This document shows, one piece after another, positions 1-10,778 of a stretch of 64,000 bases of DNA. The notes below the pieces were generated by a model. The model saw nothing but the letters and a program-made list of their open reading frames with translations. It did no database searches and was not told the DNA's origin. Location: NCBI GenBank assembly GCA_024867545.1, contig JANFNE010000036.1:310001-374000 (forward strand), read 5' to 3'. The first letter of the stretch is position 1. Every line of letters starts with the position of its first letter. A program made the translations under genes and the position numbers. Origin of the DNA: Phytopythium helicoides. Lineage: Eukaryota > Oomycota > Peronosporomycetes > Pythiales > Pythiaceae.

Positions 1-1788
1 AGTGGTTATGGATGCAGTCACGTTTGAAGTGTTGGCGACATTTGTGAAGGAATCAAGAGTAGACGAGGAAGGACAAAATCAAGTATCAGGCGCTCCGTCC
101 TCTGCTTTCGACGACGGAAAGCTGGGAAGTGGCTCAGCGATGTGTGGAACAGTCGTCGACCTCGTCAGTGAAGAAGATCAAGCACTCTGGGTAGGTGCTG
201 ATGCCCTAATGGCAGTCAACGAATGTCTCAAATGCATGGCTCGGATCTCTTCTCCTGCTTCTGCTCCGCTGGATGAGATCTACCAACAACTGCGCCAATA
301 TGTGGTCAACAATTGCTCCGTGACTCAAGTTTGCCACCAGCTGTACGCCTTGCCTAGTTGGTTGAGCGCAGAGTGAGATCTAACATTACTGAATTGTTCT
401 CTTAGGCTCGACCACGGCACCATTACTGACAAGTCGAATATGTCAGTCGGATTTTTCTCGCAAGATATTATGAACCCGTTTGCCAAGTTCCTCCCGCTAT
501 CTCAACAGCACACATCTGTCAAAGAGCGGTACCATGAACCACAACTGGTGACAGGCTCGGGAGATCCTTTTGCTATTCAACTGAGCTATTATCAGCCGTT
601 GGACACAAGTCGTGACGTGATTGTTCTTGAAATCACGTGCTGCAACCTCACAAGCCTCTCTCTCAACGATTTTGAACTTCGCATCTGCCCCGTGGGAGGA
701 ATTGCCAAATGTATTGATACCACTAGCGATATGAGCGTGCGCGTGTTGTCTGCAGGAGGCGCTGTGAGCTCTACGCTGTTGCCGTTCGGCACCATCAAGG
801 CAGAAAAACGCTTCCAGATGACTAAATTCGGTCAAGCTTCTTTCTTTGTGCGAGTCGTCTTCAGCGATAGCGAATCGTCCGAGCAGACAGAGCAAGAGCA
901 GCAGCCTGTTGACCAAGGACCGTCTCACCTTGCCCTATCCGACAAGTTTGTGGTGCACTTCGATGCGCTCTGTAGCTCCCCTCAGTCGCCACTTACGACT
1001 GCTTCCTTTTTTCAAGCCCAGTGGCAAAGGTTCGTCGAGTAATGCGCACCATGTTGTTGCCTATTGGAGCCATTTTGCTGACGAGCAGATGGGTATACTG
1101 TTTCTAGCGCCGAGTCGGCGATACAGCTCTCGATTCAGTCTCGAGATGCAGCAACACGTTCATTATCGCTGTGCCAGCAAATCCTCCAGCGTTTGAATCC
1201 GCGTGTTTCTGTAATTGCAGAACTATTGATCGACCTTCCCTTTTACAGCCACGTAAGTGGGTCACATGCCGATATCGTATACCTGGCTGACTTCCGATTT
1301 GGCAATAGGTCGTGCTGCTAACTAAGACTCGCTGGGACGACTACATCACCGTTTCGATCTCACTGTACACGAAAGCGGTAGGTCAGTCATCGGTCAACGA
1401 TGTGTTGGCTTCTTCCTCCACACCAAATGCTCAGAAATGGGCGGGAGTCCTGGAGCTCCGATCTTCGACCGCCAACACCCGAGAGCTAGCCAAAATTCCT
1501 TCCGACGTACTTCGAGTCTTCACTAGCGGGCTTTTACGCGTTACTCCAACCAAGGAAGTGGCAGTAATGGCAGGACCCGAATCATCATCTCAGGCTACGG
1601 CGACACCAAAAGCCGGCACTGCCGACAATCCGTTTGGCACTGCGAAGTCGCCGTTCACGGTCGATACCTCGCCGTTCACCGCCGACTTCACCGTGAGCGA
1701 GACCAGATCGCCGCAAGCCGTGCAGTTCGACCAGAATGACTGGCTGCAGCCTCCTGCGTCGGCCCCCGCGACCGATCCTTGGCTTTGA
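1..1788 (+). CDS. TPLATE/adaptin-appendage-like protein, C-terminal part (5' end outside window)
   Basis: Partial gene; the reading frame is already open at the left edge. Exons: <2-372, 406-1038, 1108-1252, 1309-1788, with canonical GT-AG introns of 33, 69 and 56 nt whose phases all fit. After the second exon the protein has a beta-sandwich-like stretch (DPFAIQLSYYQPLD, then VIVLEITCCNLTSLSLNDFEL) followed by a platform-like stretch ending in ...LLTKTRWDDYITVSISLY. This order resembles the appendage end of TPLATE, a TSET-complex subunit related to the beta chains of COPI and AP coats. The low-complexity tail carries an NPF motif and ends in DPWL; such peptides bind EH-domain proteins and clathrin or adaptors. 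Inferred role: membrane-coat subunit in endocytosis or post-Golgi traffic. TPLATE is favoured over other adaptin-family large chains only by remembered similarity, so the family call is moderate. Confidence 0.5.
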
Positions 1789-2057
1789 ACGGATCTGTAT
1801 TCCCGTTGCTAAGTTTTTTCTAATGTATCGCTACGCTGTTGGATCAAGTCGCTGGAGCTGCCAGATACTCTCTCGTGGTCTCCTCCACATCCGTCAAACG
1901 CGATCGAAACCGCAGTTGAGTCGTGTGGGGCAGCACGAATTGCGGCCACCACCACTCTTCTCATTCTCATTTCTCATTAGCGTGTTTCGGGTTTCCAGAC
2001 AACCCGATCTTCTCCGTTCTGTAGCGACGCATTAGGCTTCTTCCACCCGCTGGTCTC

Positions 2058-5030
2058 ATGGAGCGGCGTGGTGCGGCGCCGCCGGGCGAGCCCGAGCGCG
2101 TGTATCGGCCGCTGCTGTTCCAGTCCAAGGGCTACGCGTCATCCGAGCTCTTCCGCGACGCCTTCGAGATGCGCGCGCGCATGCAGCCAGGAGCGGACGC
2201 GGACGCGGTGGAGACAGGCGAAGCTGAGAGCTGGCGGCGGCCGCACGGGGGCGCTGGGCAGCCGCGCATCCGCCTGGAAACGCTGTCCTCGCGCGCAGCC
2301 ACCACGGTGCTGAGCATCACGTACCTGTCGTTTCTTCTGGCGCTCGCGCTGCCGTTCCTGCAGAGCCACGGCTTCCTCGAGACGGTCGTGACGCTGCCCG
2401 GTGGCTACTGCGGCCCACCACCGCACAGCGAGCCGTGCATCACGGTCGACAAGCAGCGCGGCACGGCCAGGTGGACTGCTTACGTAGCCAACGTGTCGTG
2501 GTACGCGGGCTCCATGGAGCTCAAGCTGCGCGTGGATGAGCTGCTCAATGACTCGGCGCTGGCAGTGGCTACGATCGGCGCGGACGAGTTCGAGCTGCAG
2601 CAGCTGGATAGGATTGGCGAGGCGTGGCGCCTCTCGCGCATCGCGAACCAGGACGGGTATATTAGCGAGGGTAGCAAGAGTCTGAAAGACGCAGACCTCG
2701 GAGTCCAGCAGGAGGGCCACGAGATGCACTACGGATACGAGCTGTATGGCATCGATGCGAGCGTCACACCGTACACCAGGACCAAGATTGCCGCCGAGTC
2801 CAACCAGAGCGTGTGGGTGAGCTGTCGTGATCGCCTGGCAGCGTGCGACCCTGTCAAGCTCTTTGAGATCTCGCAAGACCATGAAGGATTGGTGCGTGAT
2901 AGAATACAGCTCTGTTTGGGTATGTTCATGACTGACTTTCGTGTGCTGCTCATTTCAGCGAGGAAATGGCTACGGACAATACCAAGTTGCCATCACATTC
3001 GACGGGCTTTACCCCAACACGTTTGGCAAGAAGGTGTTTTACGACTTTGCCTACACGTACGTAGTTTCCATTAGTCGCCGGTCGTGCAGTAGCGCTGACG
3101 GTCCTTTTGAATCCCTAGGAAACCGTCTGTTCATGCGAGCGAAGTCATTGTTCGTGGCGTGTTCTTACTTTCGTCGATCTTGGCGCTCCCGGCTTGGCTT
3201 ATCGCAGTTATTAACTCCCACGGATCTTGGGCGGATGTGCTTTCGGTTCAAAAGTGGGTCCTTGGACTCGGCGTCGTGCTGATCCTGTGGCAAAACCCCG
3301 TGTATGCGGCGACCGAGATGGCAAGAACTGTGAGCTTACGCACGCGCTTTGTCTCGATTTCGTGCGAATCGTTCGCGGAAGCCTTTTTCTATGTATTTTG
3401 GCTCAATTTGCTTGACCAGCATGCAGGCGAATCGGCGCTCACGCGTCGCGGCTCATTTGTTGCCAAGGCACTTCTTGGATTAGCAATGTTTGCCGTTGAC
3501 ACAGCAATGACGATGATCCGGATGCCTTCGCTGTTCTTTGCGAGCGAGACCAGTGTCCGAGCTCTCCTGTCCCTAACTACACGCGACGAGCTATACACGC
3601 TGCTGGGCTTTATTCGATTGGGCTGCTAATCGTGTGGCTAGCGTGGATTGCTGTGATCGGCGTGCGGACTGGGCACTATCTTCGGGCACTTCCATACATG
3701 GCAACGCGATTCAAGCAGCTCTCGTTTCGCTTCCTCTTTTTGGAGACGTTGTTGATTCTTATCTACGTCTTCGTGCTATCGGCTCTGCAAGTGTTTTATC
3801 TGTGCCAGACATGGTACCTCATGGGCTACAGCGCGTTCATCCAAGACTCAGTGCACACTTTTGCCAAGCTGCACACTGGTAGTCCGTCACTGGGCAAATT
3901 CCTTTTCCTCTCGGTCTACGTCTACCTCGTCATGTTTGTCCACTTACCACCACGGTCGGGTGAGAGTACGGGCTTGTTGGGCTCAACAGCTTTTCACGTG
4001 GAAGAAAGACCGCGGTTGGATTCATATGGATTTCTAACTCCTGACTCAAACCTCTTTTGCGTCGAGACTGCCAAGTGGATGCTGGAGTTGGCGTGGCAAG
4101 CTTACTTTGACCCACCAGGGAAACCCTCGCCATCTGGCTACGGGGAGCTGACACTTGAGCGCTTTGGATTCGAGCTGATCACGCACCTTCGTAGCAGTCT
4201 TACGGACACCCACGTTGTGGTGGCTCTGAGTCAGGGTGATCGCTCTCGTCTTGTCATCGCGTTTCGAGGGACTACCAGCAAGCAAAACTGGAAGAGCAAC
4301 CTGCGCTTCGATCAGCGTGTGCTCTGGATCAAGTCGCGCGGGCTCAGGCGCCGTCGACGCACGTGCATGGAGGTTACAAAGGATGTCGCTGCACGCATCC
4401 CAGTGCTGAACATGACGCTACCGCGTGTACATCGAGGTATGGCTCTGGTAATGTCGGTTTTTGACACCTTCAAATATCTAATACCCTACGAACAACAGGA
4501 TTCTGGATCGCATACGAATCGGTGCGGAACGAGCTCCGTGAAGTTGTACGACTGATCTTGGATGAAAATCCGGGGGTGTCCGTGTACTTAACGGGTCACA
4601 GCATGGGCGGCGCACTCGCAATTCTTGGTGCTTACGACCTGGCGGTCAACTTCAATATGAAGGTCAACATGTACAACTTCGGTGGGCCGCGAGTGGGCAA
4701 CCCAAGTTTCCGCCATTTGTACGACAAGTGTGTTCCGACAAGCTACCGAGTCGTGATGGATGGTGATATCGTGCCTGGCGTGCCTAAATTCGTACGTTGG
4801 ATCTTGTGGAAATACCGGGGCTGAAGTAATTGTGCTAAACTATATGTTGCAGTGGGGGTTGTACCAGCATGTCGGCACTGAGATCGCCTGTTGACGTCGA
4901 AGGTAACTTGATCGTCGATCCAAGCTTCGTCGAGCGTCATTTACACGCAAGCTCGAAGCGAAAGTTGACGATGCACGGGACGAACGTCTACCGTGTTTCG
5001 CTAGCCAAATGCCTCGAGAACCTCTCTTGA
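2058..5030 (+). CDS. Seven-TM (GOST/Wntless-like) protein fused to class-3 lipase
   Basis: Exons 2058-2891, 2957-3056, 3119-4436, 4499-4791, 4853-5030, about 906 aa. Order: basic N-terminus; TM1 (around residue 90, ITYLSFLLALALPFL); a luminal region of about 200 residues with N-glycosylation sites; then seven further hydrophobic segments (for example VFLLSSILALPAWLIAVI and SIGLLIVWLAWIAVIGV); then a cytosolic lipase_3 domain. The lipase shows FRGTTS (oxyanion region), the nucleophile elbow GHSMGGALA, then GGPRVGNP and GDIVPGVP (catalytic Asp region), and a His in YQHVGTEI. The layout of one TM, a luminal domain and seven TMs fits the GOST/Wntless class, an inference from topology. Likely role: membrane-bound acylglycerol or phospholipid hydrolase. 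Two frame breaks occur: about 3605 (one base short at GGG) and about 4887 (one base extra at CC). Conserved protein sequence continues across both, so base-call errors are likelier than a pseudogene. Confidence 0.75.
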
Positions 5031-5267
5031 GCGCGCTTCGTCATTATATATTTCTTCGCAAGCAGTAGATCCTAGAGTAATCAAGAAAGTGATCATGCGC
5101 TCATTAATGGCCTTTGCTGAAGAAGTGCGTTGCTAGTTTCGCTCGTTTCACGTCGTTGCACCTATTTTGGAGATGATGGGGCCGTTTTGTCCACGAGAGA
5201 GTGCTCGCAGCAGCCATTTGGGCTTCCCCGCGCAACCGAGCAAACGCAAGCTGCGCAAGGAAGAATC

Positions 5268-6347
5268 ATGGACGAGGAGCAGTACCAGCAGAGCCGCACA
5301 GGAGTGATTCGATCACACATGGAGTTTGCAGAGGCAGCAGCAAACGGGTCCCGGGCAATGGTGAGCGCCACATACAGCTTTGGGCTCACAGATTTCTAAC
5401 GTTTACTAGGTTGAGTTCCTACTTGACAATGGTGTGCACATCGACACGCCTGGAAAGGGTAAGCGTTTTCGCGGCAACAGCATGATTCACAATGTTGTAA
5501 CTCAAAGTTGGTGGTCTATAGACGGCACGACACCACTGTGCGCGGCAGCTTTGTGGGGAAATGACTCCATGGTGTCCTTCCTGCTCGACAAAGGAGCTGA
5601 CGTGTCAGCTCGCAATGAAGGTGAGTCTGTTTCGCTGTTTTTGGACATTCCATTGGTTTTCACACAGACGAGCAGGGACGGGATGGACCGCGTTGCATGC
5701 GGCTGCATTCCAGGAGCATGGCAAGGTTGTACGATTACTGTTGGACCGTGGCGCCGATCCACGGGTGACGGACGTCGAAGGTCGCTCGCCTGTCGACTAC
5801 GCAAGCATCTCGGAGGCAATCTGGCCGTTTTTCGCAGGTGCGTTCAATTCCTTGTCATTGAGAAAATCAAACTTGTCGCCTTAACCGGTCCAAACCCCAG
5901 CGCAAGGCTGCAGGAAGAGCGGGAAGGCAGAGCTTGTGGCTAAGGGAATTATCCGCAAGGTCGTCGACCAGCCCGAGCAGGTTGTGAATACCGACAAGCG
6001 CTCTGACACGGTGGGTAGAAATGTAGTCTAGTGATGTCTATTCCCACTAACGCGGGTTATCAACAGCTCTCTGCGTTTTCTCGCCCCGGATCAGCATACA
6101 CTCGAGCTCAGTTCCAGCCACCGAGTGCTTTGCGTAGCGCTGGAGCTCTACTTGTTGGAAAGGTGCAAGGATTATTGCCGAGGAATTGATTGTACAGGTT
6201 AGGTAGGCTAATGGTGAGGCCGTCATGCTTCAGTCTCGAGATGGTCCGATCACCTCGTCCGGGCCGATCGACCCCCTGGGAGAGCCTCTACGCACGGAGC
6301 GCTCGTCGAACCAACGTCGACCATCTTTCCAAGGTCTTGGATTGTGA
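5268..6347 (+). CDS. Ankyrin-repeat protein
   Basis: Seven exons: 5268-5360, 5410-5458, 5522-5620, 5676-5837, 5901-6010, 6067-6162, 6207-6347, giving 249 aa. At least three ankyrin repeats are readable across exons 2-4: VEFLLDNGVHIDTPGKDG, TPLCAAALWGNDSMVSFLLD and TALHAAAFQEHGKVVRLLLD. A basic, Ser/Pro-rich tail without a recognised domain follows. The ATG at 5268 begins the first plausible exon; the same frame is open upstream but has no better start. Ankyrin repeats bind proteins, and no partner is visible. The end is uncertain: GTGAGT at 6344 and a CTAACAACAG acceptor at 6381 could replace the last codons with a 3' exon running to about 6447, overlapping the end of the convergent cysteine dioxygenase gene. 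Confidence 0.75.
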
Positions 6348-6441
6348 GTTAGCAACTAGTACCACAACTCACTAACAACAGCAAAGAGACAAGTATTTTT
6401 CAACTCCCAATGTTTCAAGCTACCATCACTTTTGCCTTTCG

Positions 6442-7258
6442 TTAGTAGTCGGCACGCTCGCCGTACTCGGAAAAATAGCACGTGTGTGCCTCCGAGCTCT
6501 TTCCAGCGTCCTCGGTGTCAAACCAGACGCGGCACTTGTAGAAAGGCGGGGAGTACAAGTGAAGTGTCACGGCGGGTTCGTCCGGCCTCGGGTTCCCGAT
6601 TTTGTGCAGCCCGATGACGTCGTGCATGTAGCTTGTGCCCCCCTCAACGAGTGTCATGTTTGATATCTCAGCCAGCTCTTCTCCTTGTCGCTCGTACCGC
6701 ACCTCGTTGACGGCGCCGGCAATGACTCGCACCCAGCAGCCGTCGCACGGGTGGTCGTGGATCGGGCTGTACTTGCCAGGGTTCCACACGAGCAGGATGA
6801 GGGCGTAGGTCTCATGGTCGGTCGAGATGAGGTTTCGGGTGTAGTTGCGAGATGGATCAACTAGCGCAAAACGCTCCACTTCGCTCCAGTTGCCAGTGAA
6901 GCGTCTGCAGTAGTAACGAGCAAAGCGAGTCGTCAGTGAACCTTGCCTCGGGACAGCCAGATCTTCTATTGACAGCGCGGGACCCACAAGAAGCTGGGGC
7001 CTGCGCTACAAAGGTCTCTCACTCGAGAAGTTGCTGGAACACGGCGCACTTGTCGAGCGGCGGCGCTTTCTCATCCCGCGGCGCGCGGAGCTCGTGCTCG
7101 ATGGCCTCGACGAGCTGTGGCAGCGACAGCGCGTTCTCGCGCTGCTGCCTCGGCTCGGACGCAGGCGAGAAGGGCGCGACGACGCGGCTCACGCCGGCCA
7201 TGGCCTCGCTGCGCGACGCGCCGATGCTGGTGATGGAGAAGACCTTGGGGCGGCTCAT
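6442..7258 (-). CDS. Cysteine dioxygenase
   Basis: Exons (minus) 7258-7023 and 6904-6442, 232 aa. The acceptor CTACTGCAG, with a CTGAC branch site upstream, is the best one that keeps phase. The protein is a cupin-fold, non-haem Fe(II) enzyme that oxidises L-cysteine to cysteine sulfinate, the first step of cysteine catabolism to taurine or sulfate. Visible key residues: the HxH iron ligands in SPIHDHPCDGC (about 128 and 130); the third His in IGLHKIGNP; an Arg in NYTRNL (the substrate-carboxylate Arg of mammalian CDO); Cys in CDGCW, at the spacing of the mammalian crosslinked Cys93; and Tyr in HLYSPPF (partner Tyr157). The full thioether cofactor pair is therefore kept. The extra N-terminal ~40 residues are not typical of the mammalian enzyme. 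It is divergent with the COX6a gene. Confidence 0.9.
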
Positions 7259-7689
7259 GGCTCGCGGTCCGAGTTGAATCTGGCGGTGTGCGAGGCGGCG
7301 AGCGAGGCGACGCGGGGCTCTCGAGGCCGCGAGCTGGCTGGTCGCCGAGTGGCGTGGGCGAGCGAAGCGATGCGGCAGTGCCACGTGCACACGAACTGCC
7401 GTGTCTGTGGCGCTGTGGAGGACGCCGTATATATCCGCAGGCTGCGCCATGATGGCGCCATGCGTCGCTTCGAGCGCCACTTGAAGTGGCTCCGGAAGAT
7501 CGCGTTGCATAGTAAAAGCAGTACAACGCATTGGGAAGACCTTCGAGCGACATGATTGGACCGGTCCCGGACCGCGGACCGCGCGTTAGAAAAATGCGGC
7601 TCGGCGCTCATGAGGGGGAGGGCCGACGGACCTGCGGACCGGAGGAAGCGGGCGGCCAGTTGCTCTCTTTTCTCCGCCAACCTCTCGAG
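7259..7689. promoter_or_regulatory. Divergent promoter region between cysteine dioxygenase and COX6a
   Basis: Non-coding gap between two divergent starts. It holds five GGACC pentamers within 83 bp (7558, 7569, 7576, 7628, 7636), the first lying in the palindrome GGACCGGTCC (7558-7567). No TATA box is seen. A regulatory role is inferred only from the clustering. Confidence 0.35.
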
Positions 7690-8203
7690 ATGGTGCGTGC
7701 TGCGTGTGCTGGTGGCGGCGCCGCGGGCCTGGAGCAGGTGGAGGGAGGCCGCGGGGCGACAAAGCGTACCGTAGGTGGCGAGCAGCTCCGCTGACGAACA
7801 AGAATTGCGTGCGTGCAGTCGCTTCTTACCAAGGGATCCCGCGTTGTCCGCGCCGGCGTGCGCCAAATGTCGACTGCCACCGAGCATGAGGCCAAGGGTG
7901 CGTTCGCTGTTGGTGCTGATTTTGCGAGGTGCGAGAGTTGCAGCTGACGCTCGAGCGATTGGCGCGGTCGACGAGCAGACCAGATGCAGCGGTGGACGTA
8001 CATCTCGTACGGCATGATCGCGCTCACGGGCGCGTTCGGCGCCGTGCAGCTGATGGCCTCGCACGAGCCACGAGCACGAGCACGTGCCCAAGTACGCATA
8101 CCTCAAGATGCGCACCAAGCCGTTCCCGTGGCAGTACGCGGGCTGCGACCTGTTCGACTCCAAGTGCAAGGAGCTGGCCGCCGCCGCCGAGAAGGCGCTC
8201 TAA
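7690..8203 (+). CDS. COX6A: Cytochrome c oxidase subunit 6a (mitochondrial)
   Basis: Proposed exons 7690-7692 (ATG only; uncertain), 7819-7897 and 7979-8203, about 101 aa. The second exon codes a basic, Arg/Ser-rich mitochondrial presequence (SLLTKGSRVVRAGVRQMS). The third holds one TM segment (YISYGMIALTGAFGAVQLM), a His/Glu run, and the family's hallmark block YLKMRTKPFPW, followed by CDLFDSKC. COX6a is a nuclear-coded single-TM regulatory subunit of complex IV in the inner membrane. One extra base at CC (about 8068-8069) breaks the frame between the His-rich linker and the hallmark block; removing it gives a HEHEHEH linker and restores 306 coding bases. An internal ATG at 7870 is a fallback start if the one-codon first exon is wrong. 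Confidence 0.8.
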
Positions 8204-9227
8204 GCTAATGGCTCTCGACGTCGACGGGCCGAAGAGAGAGCGTTCCATTCGCTGAGCCAGCCACCCTCTCCAAGCTGCTCTCGCGCGTGGCGTCGTGAGC
8301 AGGGCGCAAGTGACGACTTCCTGATCGGCATTTCGCGCCCCTCGGGACGCCGCGGCGGCGAGACGCGATCTATAACACCGGGATGCAAATGCCAAGAAAC
8401 CCTCCAATAAAAATGCTGTGCGTGGACGCTCTTTCCATCTGCACGCGCGCTTGCCTCACCACCGACATCCATCACACCCAACCGACCGAACGACCCGCGC
8501 GCTTCTATCGGTCGCTGGTCACCTTGTCTTTGTGGCGATTTGAGGTGGCCCGACGTGGTCCACATCCTTGTCGCACTACAATGTTGGGTGTCGCGTCCAA
8601 ACTTGATTCCGAGCGAGCCAAGCGCACGATACTGTATGGAGCCGCAGCGATCACGAAGTCGACTGCATCACATCAAGTCACGACCCAGCCGGGCCATGGC
8701 GCGCGCACACCGAGAAGGAAGGCGTCACCTGGAAGCGGAAACATTCATTACGAAACATTATTCAAGAATCCGCGGATTGTCTCTCTATATTTTTAGCCAA
8801 TGTCTGGCGCTTGCAGCTTCCATTGGGCAAAAGCAAGGAATGTGTGACAGCGTTTTACGGACAACTGGCTCGATTCTAATTCCGCTGGATCCTCTCCATC
8901 TTGTCGCTATCCGATATTCTGTTGAATAGTGTCATGACATTCAACGAGGGAAAGAAAGTATTCCAATCCTCCGATCGTAGTCCGAATGCCAACTCTATGC
9001 TTTATGCGGGTCTCCTAATTCACCGCCTAACGTCCTTCCACCCCGCATGATTTCTCTTCTTTTCTGGGCTGACAGCTTGCCACTGCCAGAAACGCCGCGC
9101 CGGGTGCAGGCCTCGCCGCGAAGCGACTCTCCGCGCTTTCCGGCCGCCTTCCGCTGCAGGGCCGGCGGATCCGCCGCCTCCAAGCCACTCCCGCCCTTCG
9201 CACGCCCAGCCGCGCGCTCGTTTGGCC
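8204..9227. other. Intergenic region, COX6a 3' side to Dsc3-like promoter
   Basis: About 1 kb. Open frames here (for example 8383-8796 +) have no recognisable protein character and no splice support. I see no gene, RNA or clear repeat. Confidence 0.5.
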
Positions 9228-10273
9228 ATGATGGAGCCCGAGAACATCACGGAGGACAAGCCCCTGGTGCGTTGGTCGAGTGAGTCGTAGAGGAGGGCGG
9301 TTGGCGCCTGGACTGACGCCTCGACGGTAGCTGGAGGAGCAGGTGGCCATCACGATCGAGCCGAGCGACAAGATCGTGGTCAAGGTCAAGACGCTCAGCG
9401 AGAAGCCGCTGCGCGTGGAGATCTCGCCCCAGGCGGCGGTCGGTGAGCTCAAGGACGCCATCAAGAAGCTGGCGAACGCCGAGGGCAAGTTTCTGCGCCT
9501 CATTCACCAGGGCAAGATGCTGTCGGACGACAAGGCCACGCTCGAGAGCTGCAAGGTCAAGTCGGACGACTTTGTGCACTGCGCTATCAGCGCCGCGCCA
9601 CCCAAGGCAGTCGTCAACCAGATGACCGAGAGCGAGCCAGAGGAACGCGATGATCCTGGCACCAGACGCGGCTTCGACCGCCTGCGCGACCGCCTGAGCC
9701 GCGAGGAGATCCAAGCACTACGGCTTTACTTCTATCCGCAGCTCTCGGTGTACATCAGCCAGGCAGAGCGCGTACCCGGCGAGTCGAGTGAGGACCGTAT
9801 TTATCGCCTTGAAGAGGAGTGGATGGACTCACAAGGCCCCCAGTCGGAGTTCGGTGCGTCATCGGCTTGTTGATCGCCTCCAGGATGCTGGGCATGAACC
9901 ATCTAACGACCTTGTCTTTTGTGTTGAGCAGCACTGAACGTGGTTCCGACGGCGCGCCTCGCCATGGACCACCAGATGGACGTGAACGGCATGAACAACT
10001 CCATATTGGCGGCAGACAATGAAGGCACGGGCACCGAGTTCCTCTGGGGGTTCCTCATGGGCCTGCTTCTCGGCGTATTTATGCTGCTCATGGTGCGTTA
10101 CTTCTGCTTGGGATCCAATGCTTTTTGGATTCGAGGCAGCATGACTAACAATTTTCCCCACGAACCAGCTTCTGGATCGGTCGGTCCCGCGGAAACAAAA
10201 GGTGGGGCTCCTGCTCGGTGTGAGCATGAACTTCTTCCTGAGCGTGGTCCCGCGCGCCGTGTCGGACCAGTAA
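9228..10273 (+). CDS. Ubiquitin-fold membrane protein, Dsc3/TMUB-like
   Basis: Exons 9228-9266, 9331-9853, 9932-10092, 10169-10273; 275 aa with all phases consistent. Residues about 15-95 form a ubiquitin-like domain (KVKTLSEKPLRVEI, then LRLIHQGKMLSDDKATLESC). Next comes a block beginning RRGFDRLRDRLSREEIQALR and ending in RLEEEWMD, which resembles the C-terminal domain of fungal Dsc3. The C-terminus has a TM segment (FLWGFLMGLLLGVFMLLM) and a second hydrophobic stretch (VGLLLGVSMNFFLSVV). Fungal Dsc3 belongs to a Golgi/endosome membrane E3 ubiquitin ligase with Dsc2 and the RING protein Dsc1; it clears unassembled membrane proteins and, in some fungi, activates SREBP. The same architecture is seen in TMUB-type proteins, so the exact assignment is inferred. 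Confidence 0.75.
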
Positions 10274-10778
10274 TAGAGCGGGGACTCGCGTCGCCCTCCC
10301 CGATCTGCCTGGCGCGTCCGCTTCGCTCCCGAGCGTGACTGCGTGTCTGTGTGTGGTGTGTGCTCGCCCTACGTCGCTTCATGTTGCTCAGAAATTATCA
10401 TCGTATTCCGCATTTGCTCGCGCACGCTGCTCGCGAGCGCCGGTCGGTCGCCGGCCGCCAGGTCGCCAGGGGGCTGTACATTTTATTGTGATAGTACAGT
10501 AGGAACGTATCCACGAGAACATCGCAGACAAGCTGCTGTATCTTCACCAAGTTGCGGGGCCATCTCATCCAGCACGCGCGATCAACTTGGATCACTCTGT
10601 GCAATTCAAGCCACCTCTCCTTTATCGACCAATCCAAGCCGTTCACACTTCAAAATTCACATTTTATTGGCTAATAAACAGATGAACCTCTCTTTTCCGC
10701 CAATGGAATCCCTTTGTCGCTCCTTTTCGCGCCGTTCCATTGATTCCTCGAAGCGCCGACTCCCCCGGTCGGTCGTTG
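10274..10778. other. Intergenic region upstream of the BED/pterin synthase gene
   Basis: About 500 bp with a more AT-rich 3' half. An AATAAA at about 10673 could end the upstream transcript, which is weak evidence. No further feature is supported. Confidence 0.4.

Noticed and set aside
2139..2882. 247-codon minus-strand frame over the lipase gene's first exon
   Set aside because: Shadow of the signal/luminal region; no independent features.
6961..7022. Short (57-nt) intron in cysteine dioxygenase using the CAATAG acceptor
   Set aside because: It leaves the downstream exon out of phase; the CTGCAG acceptor at 6905 keeps the frame and has a branch site.
8383..8929. Possible small gene in the 8.2-9.2 kb gap
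   Set aside because: Overlapping frames with no domain, composition bias or splice support.
9247..9714. Long minus-strand open frame antisense to the Dsc3-like gene
   Set aside because: It is the GC-rich shadow of a spliced, domain-bearing plus-strand gene and shows no protein signature of its own.
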